Below are positions 9,651 through 17,913 of a DNA stretch of 64,000 bases, piece after piece. The DNA is from Planctomycetota bacterium. GTDB lineage: Bacteria > Planctomycetota > UBA1135 > GCA-002686595. Positions within the stretch are counted from its first letter, which is position 1; each line of letters opens with the position of its first letter. The notes under the pieces were generated by a model that did not search any database, was not told the DNA's origin, and saw only the letters and a program-made list of their open reading frames with translations. Both the position numbers and the translations under genes were made by a program. The stretch covers positions 124,001 to 188,000 of the forward strand of contig JACKHT010000004.1 of the NCBI GenBank assembly GCA_020638855.1, in the 5' to 3' direction.

Positions 9651-9700
9651 TAGATCCAGATAAATCGAAGGGTTGGGTGCCTGCAATAGACCACGGACGG

Positions 9701-9714
9701 GCCCCCTTGGGGGC
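9701..9714. terminator. Short GC hairpin after prfB
   Basis: An inverted repeat of GCCCCC with GGGGGC separated by two bases lies 36 bases after the prfB stop on the minus strand. There is no clear T-run, so termination is only possible. Confidence 0.35.
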
Positions 9715-9749
9715 GCTAGGAACGGTTTTTCGGACCGAGCGGACTTCCG

Positions 9750-10854
9750 CTAGGCCTTGCGGCTCTTGAGGTAGGCTTCGATGAAACCATCCAAATCCCC
9801 GTCCAGCACCGCGTTCACGTTGCCCACTTCGAAGTTCGTGCGGTGGTCCTTGACCAATTGGTAGGGATGCAACACGTACGAGCGGATTTGGCTGCCCCAG
9901 GCAATCTCGCCCTTTTCCCCGTACAGTTTGGACATCTCTTTGTCGCGCTTGGCCTCTTCCATTTGGATCAGCTTGGCCTTGAGCAATTTGAGCGCCGTGG
10001 CGCGGTTCTTGTGCTGGCTGCGTTCGTTCTGGCAACGCACGACGATTCCGGTCGGGATGTGCGTCATGCGCACGGCGGATTCGGTCTTGTTGACGTGCTG
10101 CCCGCCGGCGCCCCCCGCGCGCATGGTGTCCACCCGTATATCGGAATCGTTGATCTCCATGTCGAGATCGTCGGGCAACTCCGGGGTCACGTCCACCGAG
10201 GCAAACGAAGTTTGGCGGCGAGATTGGGCGTCAAACGGGCTGATGCGGACCAGGCGGTGCACGCCAGATTCCGCTTTCAGGTAACCGAAAGCGAAGTCCC
10301 CTTGGATGTGGAGCGTGGCGCCGCGGATACCGCCTTCGGTTTCCTCCTGGTATTCGACTTCTTCGGCCTCATACCCCTTGCGCTCGGCCCAGCGCGCGTA
10401 CATGCGCAGCAACATGGCGGCCCAATCGCAGGCATCGACTCCGCCTGCACCCGCGCTGATTTGGAGGTACGCCGAGGAGCGATCGTTGGGACCGCCCAGC
10501 ATCACCTGGAACTCCAAGCCTTCGATCCACTGCAGGACGTTTTCGTGCAAGCTGTTGGCTTCGGCTTGGACTTCGTCTTCGCCTAGCTCAGCGGCCATTT
10601 CGGAGAGGATTTCGAGTTCCTCGAAGGCGTTTTCGACCTTGCCAATGGGGTCGACCGTCAGGCGCAGGCCCTTTAGCTCTTGGATGAGCGCTTGGCTCTT
10701 TTCGGCATCGTTCCAGAAGTCCGAGGAATTCTGGAGCTCTTCGATTTCTTTGACTCGTTGGGACCGTTGGACGTAGTCAAAGACTCTCCTTCAGCTGGCC
10801 AAGCCGGCTGCGGAGCTCCTTTTCTTGTTCCAATAGGTCGGATAGGGATGCCAT
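9750..10854 (-). CDS. prfB: Peptide chain release factor 2, expressed by programmed +1 frameshift
   Basis: Recognises UGA and UAA stop codons and triggers release of the finished protein on the ribosome. The gene is in two frames: 25 codons from the ATG at 10854 to the CTT at 10780, then an in-frame TGA (10779-10777). Skipping the T at 10779 continues in the second frame from 10778 to the stop at 9750. The result is 367 residues, close to the 365 of E. coli RF2. The product shows the SPF tripeptide anticodon (RISPFDAQSRRQTSF), which marks RF2 rather than RF1, and the catalytic GGQ in RAGGAGGQHVNKTESAVR. The second part alone (from the ATG at 10598) would lack domain 1, so it is not the real protein. 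Confidence 0.95.
10776..10791 (-). promoter_or_regulatory. prfB programmed +1 frameshift site with internal Shine-Dalgarno
   Basis: On the minus strand the sequence is AAGGAG, three bases, then CTT TGA C. The spacing from the internal ribosome-binding sequence to the slippery CTT matches that in E. coli prfB exactly. When RF2 is scarce, the slow TGA codon lets the ribosome slip forward one base, giving autoregulation. Confidence 0.93.
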
Positions 10855-10979
10855 AGCGCGAGCAGTCTAGGACAGCCGGTAGGCTGGGGAAACCGGATGG
10901 GGAAGAATTTTGCAAGGCAGTGCAACTCTCTCCATCAGGGGGCGATGCAGGCAACCGCCCTAATTCGTACCCTAGCCGG

Positions 10980-11678
10980 ATGCAAATCGAGCTGCCGACC
11001 CTGCAGGGGACCCTGATCAAACGCTACAAGCGCTTCCTAGCTGACGTGGAGCTGGATTCGGGGAACGTGGTCACGGCCCACTGCCCCAACACGGGTTCGC
11101 TGAAGGGGTGTTTGGAGGCTGGCTCACGGGTGGTTTTACGGGACAGTCAAAATCCGGAGCGCAAGCTGCCTCTCACGCTCCAGACCATCGAGGTTGGGGG
11201 CACGTGGGTCAACGTCGACACCGGGTTGCCGGAAGCCTTGGCCCTGGAGGCAGTCCAGGCCGGCAAAATCGCCGATTTGCGCGGCTACGCATCGGTGCGA
11301 ACCCAGGTGAAGTACGGGAAAAACAGCCGCATCGACCTGTTGCTCGAGGACCCAGGCAAGGGCCAATGCTACGTGGAGGTCAAAAACACCACCCTAGTGG
11401 ACGGCAATCGAGGTCTGTTTCCCGACGCAGTCACCACCCGCGGGCTCAAACACCTCTTGGAGCTGGCTGATATGGTCGCATCGGGTCACCGGGCGGTGAT
11501 GCTGTACATCGTTTCCCGGTCCGACGCGGTGTCCTTTTCGCCCGCGCGCGACATCGACCCGGACTACGGCGCAGCCCTGGACGATGTCGTGCAGCGGGGA
11601 GTCGAAATCTTAGCCTACTCCACGGTGGTCAGCCCGCAGAGCTTCGAGCTGGGTAAGAAACTGCGCGTCCTACTCTAG
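10980..11678 (+). CDS. sfsA: SfsA family protein (sugar fermentation stimulation protein homologue)
   Basis: 232 residues from the ATG at 10980, which gives the normal N-terminus (IELPTLQGTLIKRYKRFLAD); an upstream in-frame codon at 10920 would add an atypical extension. Family motifs are VTAHCPNTGSLKGCLE, then YGKNSRIDLLLED, CYVEVKNTTLV and FPDAVTTRGLKHLLEL. The E-V-K segment is a nuclease-like fold seen in the family. SfsA was named for an effect on maltose metabolism in E. coli and proposed to bind DNA; its real role is unclear. It is divergent from prfB, and its stop overlaps the convergent pirin gene by 9 bases. Confidence 0.92.
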   Translation: MQIELPTLQGTLIKRYKRFLADVELDSGNVVTAHCPNTGSLKGCLEAGSRVVLRDSQNPERKLPLTLQTIEVGGTWVNVDTGLPEALALEAVQAGKIADLRGYASVRTQVKYGKNSRIDLLLEDPGKGQCYVEVKNTTLVDGNRGLFPDAVTTRGLKHLLELADMVASGHRAVMLYIVSRSDAVSFSPARDIDPDYGAALDDVVQRGVEILAYSTVVSPQSFELGKKLRVLL

Positions 11679-12389
11679 GGGTAGTTCCCACAGCACCCAC
11701 TCCGCGCGCACTCCGTCCCGGAACTCGACCGGTCCGGGTGCGGTGATTGCGGCACCATCGCCGGCGAGCAGGCGCTCGCCTGCCACCGTGACTTCGCCTT
11801 TGGCCAAGTGCAGCCAGGCCATGCGGTCCTTGGGAAGCTCGTAGGTGACGACTTCGTCGCCATCGGCCAGCCCCGCATACATGCGCGCGTCTGCGCCGAT
11901 GGTCAGCGACCCTTCGCTTCCATCGGGGGAGACCACCAAGCGGTTGCGCCCGCGGCGTTCGGACTCTTCGAAAGTCTTTTGCTCGTAACGTGGCGGAAAG
12001 CCCGATTCACGCGGCAATACCCACATTTGCAAAAGGTGCAAAGGCTCGGTTTTGGACGGGTTGAATTCGCTATGAGTCACTCCGCGACCGGCCGACATGA
12101 ACTGCACTTCGCCCGGTCGCATTTGCGAACCGTTGCCCATCGAATCCTTGTGCTCGAGGGTTCCGTCTAGGACATAGGTCACGATTTCCATGTCCCGGTG
12201 GCCGTGGGTGCCAAATCCTTCGCCCGCCGCCACGCGATCCTGGTTGAGAACGCGCAGCGAACCGAACCCCATGCGTTCGGGGTCGAAGTATCCGGCGAAA
12301 GAAAACGTATGGTGCGCATCGAGCCAACCATGGTCGGCATGGCCGCGATCCGCCGAGCGAAGGATTTGGAGGTTCGGGGTGGTTTTCAT
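11670..12389 (-). CDS. Pirin family protein
   Basis: 239 residues, a bicupin. The N-terminal cupin has the metal-binding residues in THGHRDMEIVTYVLDG, and the pirin motifs FDPERMGFGSLRVLNQDRV, MRPGEVQFMSAGRGVTHSE and LLQMWVLP. The C-terminal half carries the second cupin (WLHLAKGEVTVAGERL, GDGAAITAPG). Bacterial pirins bind Fe; some have quercetinase activity and others modulate metabolic enzymes. The start codon overlaps the stop of the upstream MarR gene as ATGA, so translation is coupled and expression should follow the MarR operator at 12861-12880. Confidence 0.93.
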   Translation of the reverse strand: MKTTPNLQILRSADRGHADHGWLDAHHTFSFAGYFDPERMGFGSLRVLNQDRVAAGEGFGTHGHRDMEIVTYVLDGTLEHKDSMGNGSQMRPGEVQFMSAGRGVTHSEFNPSKTEPLHLLQMWVLPRESGFPPRYEQKTFEESERRGRNRLVVSPDGSEGSLTIGADARMYAGLADGDEVVTYELPKDRMAWLHLAKGEVTVAGERLLAGDGAAITAPGPVEFRDGVRAEWVLWELPLE

Positions 12390-12853
12390 GGCTTGGAAAT
12401 GGGTTTCCCCGCAGGGTCTTGGGATTGAAGCAGGGTTTGTAGGCCGTGGTGCAGCCCTTCGAGTTCGGTTTGGGTCAGCGCAGCGAACTGCTGGCGGTGG
12501 AGTTGGTCGACTGGCTCGTCGAGGCGATTGCAGAGCTCCAAACCCTTGGGGGTCAAGCGGATCCGCACCACCCGACGGTCCTGATCGCTGCGTTCGCGGA
12601 GCACCAACTTCGCAACCACCATGCGGTCGACGAGCCGGGTGACATCGGGAACGGCTGAGACCAACCGCTGGCCGATGTACTGGCAAGATCCCTCGTGGCC
12701 CGGTGCACCCCGCAGGATGCGCAGCACGTTGAACTGCGAGGAAGTCAGTCCGTGGCTGCGAAACAGCTCCACAAACGCAGCTTGCAGCCGATCGTGGGCC
12801 CGCAAGATGTCGAGGAACGTATCCCGGGCGAGTTGGGCTTCCTTGTTGGGCAT
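12386..12853 (-). CDS. MarR family transcriptional regulator
   Basis: 155 residues with the MarR winged-helix core: LTSSQFNVLRILRGAPG, then SCQYIGQRLVSAVPDVTRLVDRMV as recognition helix, and the wing region RERSDQDRRVVRIRLTPKG. Such proteins are dimeric repressors that leave DNA on binding a phenolic ligand or on oxidation. Directly upstream is a near-perfect palindrome, so it probably represses itself and the coupled pirin gene. The effector is unknown. Confidence 0.9.
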   Translation of the reverse strand: MPNKEAQLARDTFLDILRAHDRLQAAFVELFRSHGLTSSQFNVLRILRGAPGHEGSCQYIGQRLVSAVPDVTRLVDRMVVAKLVLRERSDQDRRVVRIRLTPKGLELCNRLDEPVDQLHRQQFAALTQTELEGLHHGLQTLLQSQDPAGKPISKP

Positions 12854-12860
12854 GGATCCA

Positions 12861-12880
12861 ATATATGTTGCAACAAATAT
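12861..12880. promoter_or_regulatory. MarR-type operator palindrome
   Basis: A 20-base inverted repeat with a perfect ten-base core TGTTGCAACA, flanked by ATAT arms, with only one mismatched pair. TTGTTGCAACAA-like cores are typical MarR-family operators. It lies 8 bases before the MarR start codon. On the minus strand a TATATT hexamer overlaps its proximal edge, so a bound repressor would cover the promoter. It also lies in the upstream region of the divergent TPR gene. Confidence 0.8.
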
Positions 12881-13009
12881 TGTTCACCCCCCCGGGGCAG
12901 GCGAAAATCGCCCATGACCCTTATCCTATTACCTCACAAGAGGTTAGGTTTCGACAGGTTAGGATTCAACACGAGGCCCAAAGGCCACTCCTCGAACCCT
13001 TGTGGCACA

Positions 13010-14398
13010 ATGCCAAACACCTTGCACCGCCCCTCGCGACTCCCCCTTGCACCCTGGTTGGGTTGCGTGCTGCTTGCCATCCCGCTGGTCGTAGGCTGCC
13101 ACCAGGAAGTCCCCACGGTGGCTCCCCCGGACATTGCCACCCTAGGCAGGTTGCAGCCATCCATCCGGACCGATTTGGAGCAGGCCACCCAGGCCCTGAA
13201 AGCGGATCTGCGCAACCCGGGTTTGTGGGGCCAGCTTGGCACCCGCTACGAGTCCAACGGCTTGCCCGAAGTGGCGCTTGTATGCTTTGAGCAGGCTGCG
13301 GCACTCGACTCCAAGTCACCCCGCTGGCCGTACCGGGCCGCCGTGGTAGCAGCCCGCGCAGGCAACCTAGAAGCAGCCATCGAATGGGGCCGGGCTAGCC
13401 TCCGCTTGGACCCTAGCTACTACACCACCTACGAGCGGCTCGGGACCTGGGAGCTGCAACTGGGGAACCTCGAGCAGGCCAGTTCGTACTTCGAACAGGC
13501 TTGCACGCTCGACCCCCAGCGCGCGGGGGGCTGGGCCGGCCAAGCACGCGTTGCCTTGCAGACCGACGAGGTGGCCCAGGCACTCCAATCCATCCGAAAG
13601 GCCCGTGAGCTCGATTCCCAGGACCCGTACTGGAAACTGCTGGAGGGCATCACCCTGGCCCGACTCGGCCGCGACGAAGAAGCCAAGCCGCTGCTGGCGG
13701 AGGGCCAGGGCAGCAAGCCCACCTTGATCGACCCTTGGACCCAATCTTCGAAATCGATCCGCTCGCAAGAGTCTGATCTCTTCCAACGGGGCATGCAGTT
13801 GGAAGACCAAAATCAGTTCGACGAGGCCATCGCCATCTACCGCGAGATTTTGGCCGATCGACCCGGGGAAGCCCGGCTTCCCTTGCGACTCGCCAAAACC
13901 CTGCTCAAGGCGCAACGGCCGGCAGAGGCGATGGAGGTCACCAAGAAGGCGTTGGAGCGCTTTCCAACGCACCTCGAATTGGAAGTCCTGCGCGGGCACT
14001 TGCTCGAGCAGTCTGGAGACCCGGAAGGTGCTTGGGCTTCTTCGCAAAAGGCGATCCAAGAACATCCGGAACGCCCGGATGGTTACCTCTTCCAATCCAC
14101 GCTGCTCGCCAAACAAGGGCTCTCGGAGCAAGCCATCAGCGTGGCCCAAGGTGCTCTACGGTTGTCCCCGAGCGATGAACGGTCTCGCTCGTTGCTGGCA
14201 TCGCTCTATTTGCGCCAACAGCGCTATGCAGAAGCCATTCAGGTGATTGAAGAAGCCCTGGAACTCCCCGACGCCGTTACGCCGCTGGGCTACTACCAGA
14301 TTCTCGCGCAGGCGTACAAGGCCACCGGCCAAACCGCCAAATTGAGCGCTTTGATGCAAAAAGTCGGCGTCACATCCACACCCGCAGAACCCAAGTAA
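13010..14398 (+). CDS. TPR-repeat lipoprotein
   Basis: 462 residues from the ATG at 13010; the reading frame is open further upstream, but only this start gives a signal peptide (LGCVLLAIPLVVGC, lipobox VVGC). The mature protein is almost entirely tetratricopeptide repeats, with the usual spacing in segments such as GNLEAAIEWGRASLRLDPSY, QFDEAIAIYREILADRP and RYAEAIQVIEEALELPD. It is probably a periplasmic or outer-membrane scaffold. The ASPIC/FG-GAP lipoprotein gene starts 11 bases downstream. This pairing recurs in planctomycetes and related phyla, which suggests the two products act together; the task is unknown. Confidence 0.85.
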   Translation: MPNTLHRPSRLPLAPWLGCVLLAIPLVVGCHQEVPTVAPPDIATLGRLQPSIRTDLEQATQALKADLRNPGLWGQLGTRYESNGLPEVALVCFEQAAALDSKSPRWPYRAAVVAARAGNLEAAIEWGRASLRLDPSYYTTYERLGTWELQLGNLEQASSYFEQACTLDPQRAGGWAGQARVALQTDEVAQALQSIRKARELDSQDPYWKLLEGITLARLGRDEEAKPLLAEGQGSKPTLIDPWTQSSKSIRSQESDLFQRGMQLEDQNQFDEAIAIYREILADRPGEARLPLRLAKTLLKAQRPAEAMEVTKKALERFPTHLELEVLRGHLLEQSGDPEGAWASSQKAIQEHPERPDGYLFQSTLLAKQGLSEQAISVAQGALRLSPSDERSRSLLASLYLRQQRYAEAIQVIEEALELPDAVTPLGYYQILAQAYKATGQTAKLSALMQKVGVTSTPAEPK

Positions 14399-14409
14399 GA
14401 ACGCTGATC

Positions 14410-16104
14410 ATGAGACCTGTAGCGAACCTGCTGATGGCGACGGGCCTTTTGACCGCTTGTGCCAAGCAGCCCACGACCTCTCCTGGTACCGAAGCGAGCC
14501 CTGCGGCCTCCCAACCCGCCTGGTTCGAAGAATGCGGGATCGAATCCGGATTGGACTTTGTCCACCGTTCGGGGCACACGAGCGCGTTTGTCTTCCCCGA
14601 AATCATGACCACCGGGGCGGCCCTCTTCGACATGGATGGCGATGGGGATCTAGACGCCTACTTGGTCCAGGGCGGCAATTGGAGCGCCAAACCGGGCACC
14701 GAACTCGGGCCCGGCAACCAGCTCTACGCAAATCAAGGCGATGGAACCTTTGTCAACGTCACGGCGGGGAGCGGGGCGGACGACCATGGCTACGGCATGG
14801 GCGTTGCCACCGGCGATTACGATGCGGACGGGGATTTGGACTTGTACGTATCCAACCTGCGCGGCAACGTGCTGCTGCGCAATGACGGCGGTGGCAAGTT
14901 CACCGATGTCACGCAGGTCGCCGGAGTTGCTGGCAATGTGTGGAGCGCGAGCGCCGTCTTTGTGGATTACGATCGGGATGGCGACCTGGATCTGTTTGTG
15001 ACCAACTACATCTTCTGGGATGAGGACTCCGAACTGCCCTGCCAGGATCCGCCGCGGGGCGCCACCTACTGCAGCCCGAAGAGTTACGCCGCCCCCACAC
15101 CCGACACCCTGTACCGCAACCAGGGGGACGGGACCTTCGAAGACATTTCGTACGAAATCGGGCTGCGCAACGCGTTGGGCAATGGCCTCGGTGTCCTGTG
15201 CTCCGACTTTGACAGCGATGGCTCCCCGGAGATCTTTGTCGCCAACGACGGCACGCCCAACCGATTGTGGGACTTGGCGGAAGACGGGCGCTTCGTGGAA
15301 AAGGGCTTGATCCAGGGCTGCGCCGTGGATGATCAGGGCCAAGCCAAGGCTGGCATGGGCGTGGCCAGCGCCGACCTCGACTTCGATGGCGACGAAGACC
15401 TTTTGGTGGTCAATTTGAAGGGTGAAGACGACTCGCTGTATCGCAACGATCGCGGGCGCTTTGTCGATCGAACCCCGCGGGCCGGCCTAGCCCATTCTTC
15501 GCGCAAGCGAACGCGTTTTGGGGTGACCTTGAGCGACTTCGACCACGATGGCTTGTACGACCTGTATGAGGCCAACGGGCACGTGACCCATCCCATCGAG
15601 AGCCTGGGGCCCGACCCCTTCGCGGAGGACAACCAACTGATGCGTGGCTTGCCCGACATGCGCTTCGAAGAGGTGCAGCCCTTGGGCGGCGTGGCCAAAC
15701 CATTGATCGCGACGTCGCGCGCCCTCGCTGTGGGCGATGTGGATGGGGATGGGGACTTGGACCTTTTGATCCACAACAAAGACGAGCGCGTGCACCTCTT
15801 GCGCAACGTAGCGCCCAAGAAGGGGCATTGGATCCAAATCCTAGTCAAAGATGCCCACGGATCGGACGCGATCGGCGCGGAACTACGAGCGCAATCGGGA
15901 TCACGGGTGCTCCACCGCATGGTCCGCACCGGTGAAAGCTACTGCGCAGCCAACGCGCCCGCCGTGCACTTCGGCCTGGGAGCAGAGACCCGCATCCAGT
16001 CGGTCCAAGTCACCTGGGTCGACGGATCGAAGGAAGCATTCGCGGACCTGGACGCCGACGCCGTTCACACCCTGCGCCAAGGAACCGGTCGTCCCGTCCA
16101 GTAG
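14410..16104 (+). CDS. FG-GAP/VCBS repeat lipoprotein with ASPIC/UnbV domain (CRTAC1-like)
   Basis: 564 residues with a lipoprotein signal (LLMATGLLTAC). Residues about 55-460 form a beta-propeller of FG-GAP/VCBS repeats with Asp-rich calcium loops (DMDGDGDLDAYLVQGG, DYDADGDLDLYVSNL, DVDGDGDLDLLIHN). Residues about 470-560 are the ASPIC/UnbV domain (HWIQILVKDAHGSDAIGAEL, then VHFGLGA and VQVTWVDGS). Known members are extracellular or surface proteins thought to bind calcium and ligands. It is cotranscribed with the TPR lipoprotein just upstream. Confidence 0.9.
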   Translation: MRPVANLLMATGLLTACAKQPTTSPGTEASPAASQPAWFEECGIESGLDFVHRSGHTSAFVFPEIMTTGAALFDMDGDGDLDAYLVQGGNWSAKPGTELGPGNQLYANQGDGTFVNVTAGSGADDHGYGMGVATGDYDADGDLDLYVSNLRGNVLLRNDGGGKFTDVTQVAGVAGNVWSASAVFVDYDRDGDLDLFVTNYIFWDEDSELPCQDPPRGATYCSPKSYAAPTPDTLYRNQGDGTFEDISYEIGLRNALGNGLGVLCSDFDSDGSPEIFVANDGTPNRLWDLAEDGRFVEKGLIQGCAVDDQGQAKAGMGVASADLDFDGDEDLLVVNLKGEDDSLYRNDRGRFVDRTPRAGLAHSSRKRTRFGVTLSDFDHDGLYDLYEANGHVTHPIESLGPDPFAEDNQLMRGLPDMRFEEVQPLGGVAKPLIATSRALAVGDVDGDGDLDLLIHNKDERVHLLRNVAPKKGHWIQILVKDAHGSDAIGAELRAQSGSRVLHRMVRTGESYCAANAPAVHFGLGAETRIQSVQVTWVDGSKEAFADLDADAVHTLRQGTGRPVQ

Positions 16105-16144
16105 GGAGCGAGGCCAACTTGGCGCTCGCTCCCCACCACGTGGG

Positions 16145-17908
16145 TCATTGCTGCCCGAGTTTGCCTGCGATTTCGCGATTGGCGGCTTTTTCGGCGGTAT
16201 AGCGGACAACGAAATCGCCCGATCCGCGTACCAACCAGCCGACGGTCACGCGGCCATGACCCGGTACCCCCGCTTCCAAAGCCACGCGTCCAGGCTCGAG
16301 CACATTGGCTTGCATGCGCTCGGGGTGGTAACGGTCTGCAACCAACCCGCTCGCCAAGACTTGGATCCCTTCGCCCTGGAGCGACACAAAATCCGGGACG
16401 CCGATGTGGTGGTCGGCGGCCATCGCAGAACGGCTGTTCATCAGCTTCGAGTTGGACAGGTCCACCAAGATCCGCGCCAGCCCGCCACCCAGGTCCTCCA
16501 CCTGGGGAGCTTCGACCGTGACCTCAGCAATCTCTTCGGCGTGCCGCGCGCAGAACAATGCGTTGCGGTGCAGCATTTCCTCGATCATGAACGAGGGTGC
16601 CACACGGCCATGTTGGCGCTTGAAACCACCGATTTCGATATCGCCATAGGTCGGGTGTTGGAACGGGTGCCAGTCGACAAACACGTCCCCTAGCAGAACC
16701 GAATCATTGAATTCGAGCTGCTGGGAAGTCCGCGTGGCGAACCAGTTCCCAGTTTGCTCGCGATCCTTACCCCAGTACTGGGGAGAAGCCCACAACTCGT
16801 TGGTGAACGAATAGATCCCCAAGCTCTCGTAGGTCCAGGTCACGAAGCCGCCATGGACGTTGTAGAGGTCCTTGTAGATGATCATGTAGCGATAGAAGGG
16901 CAGGATCAACTCGCCCTCCTGACCCAGCTTGTCGTAGACCTGGATGTCTTCGCGGGGGTAGCGGATCGACTCCTCGCCCGGGCCTCGCAGGATCATGCCG
17001 CCCGAATTGTGGAAGCTCTGGACGGCCGCCACGTTGGGGTGCGCATACAGGAAGCGCGCGATGCAAGCGGTCTCGGGGTAGCACAGGGGATAATCCCCAG
17101 CACCGTACTGGATGTGATTGGGTTGCCAATCACTCGGCCAGTTGCGGTTCATGTCGTATCCGCCGAGGTCGTCCTCGTTGATACGACCATCGCCATCGTT
17201 GTCGATTCCTTCTTGCCCCAGGACGATGTAATCGCCTTTTTGGTCCCCTTCCACGGGCACCAGGATGCGCGGATCGTCGCGATCCAAGCGGTGGGTTCCC
17301 ATCCCGAGCGGCACCTTCTTGCGCATGGTGAGGATCTCGCCATCCCCGTCCAAGTCGTCCATGGGGTCCTCATCGAACTGACCGTCTTGGTCGTTGTCCG
17401 TGGGTTGCACGCCCGTCCTCGAACTGTGCGGCGTGTTGGCCGCATCGAACCAATGGTTGCGCCCGTCGGGGTTGACCGAGGGCAGCAAGTAGAACGTCCT
17501 GCTCTCCAGCAAGGCCTTGGCTCGCGGGTTGGTCTCGGCATGCTCCAGGAGCCACCAAGCTAGATAAATCGTCGCCTCTCCGCCCTGGACTTCATTGCCG
17601 TGGACGTTGCCGTCCACCCACATGCCGGGTTTGCTTGCGTGGTTCCCTGTGCGTTGGTCGGTCAAGATCAGCACGCGCATCGGCTGGCCTTGGGTCGATT
17701 TTCCGATGTCCTCGAGCTCCACGAAATCGGGGTAAGCCTGCTTCAGGCTCTGCATGTGCTGCAAGAGCTCGTCGTAGCGGTAGTAACGATTCCAGGGAAT
17801 CTCTACCTTCGGTTGCCATTGCCCGCCGGAAACCTGGGCCGTAGCCCCGGATGCCATGACCACAAAACCCAACCCAAGGGCCCACGCTTGCCAAATCATT
17901 GTTTTCAT
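16145..17908 (-). CDS. Secreted M14 family zinc carboxypeptidase
   Basis: 587 residues from the ATG at 17908, with a signal peptide ending near ASGATAQ. The catalytic apparatus is complete: zinc ligands in GNVHGNEVQGGE (about 102) and SFHNSGG (about 298), substrate-binding Asn-Arg in YDMNRNWP, and a general-base Glu candidate in SFTNELW (about 370). Two Asp-rich loops (DNDQDGQFDEDPMDDLDGDG and DNDGDGRINEDD) inserted in the domain look like calcium sites. It removes C-terminal residues or processes peptides outside the cytoplasm. It follows its catalytically dead homologue by 5 bases in one operon. Confidence 0.9.
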   Translation of the reverse strand: MKTMIWQAWALGLGFVVMASGATAQVSGGQWQPKVEIPWNRYYRYDELLQHMQSLKQAYPDFVELEDIGKSTQGQPMRVLILTDQRTGNHASKPGMWVDGNVHGNEVQGGEATIYLAWWLLEHAETNPRAKALLESRTFYLLPSVNPDGRNHWFDAANTPHSSRTGVQPTDNDQDGQFDEDPMDDLDGDGEILTMRKKVPLGMGTHRLDRDDPRILVPVEGDQKGDYIVLGQEGIDNDGDGRINEDDLGGYDMNRNWPSDWQPNHIQYGAGDYPLCYPETACIARFLYAHPNVAAVQSFHNSGGMILRGPGEESIRYPREDIQVYDKLGQEGELILPFYRYMIIYKDLYNVHGGFVTWTYESLGIYSFTNELWASPQYWGKDREQTGNWFATRTSQQLEFNDSVLLGDVFVDWHPFQHPTYGDIEIGGFKRQHGRVAPSFMIEEMLHRNALFCARHAEEIAEVTVEAPQVEDLGGGLARILVDLSNSKLMNSRSAMAADHHIGVPDFVSLQGEGIQVLASGLVADRYHPERMQANVLEPGRVALEAGVPGHGRVTVGWLVRGSGDFVVRYTAEKAANREIAGKLGQQ

Positions 17909-17913
17909 CGGAA

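Noticed and set aside
9750..10598. prfB as a truncated 282-residue gene or pseudogene
   Set aside because: The missing N-terminal domain is present in the other frame and joined through a canonical programmed frameshift site.
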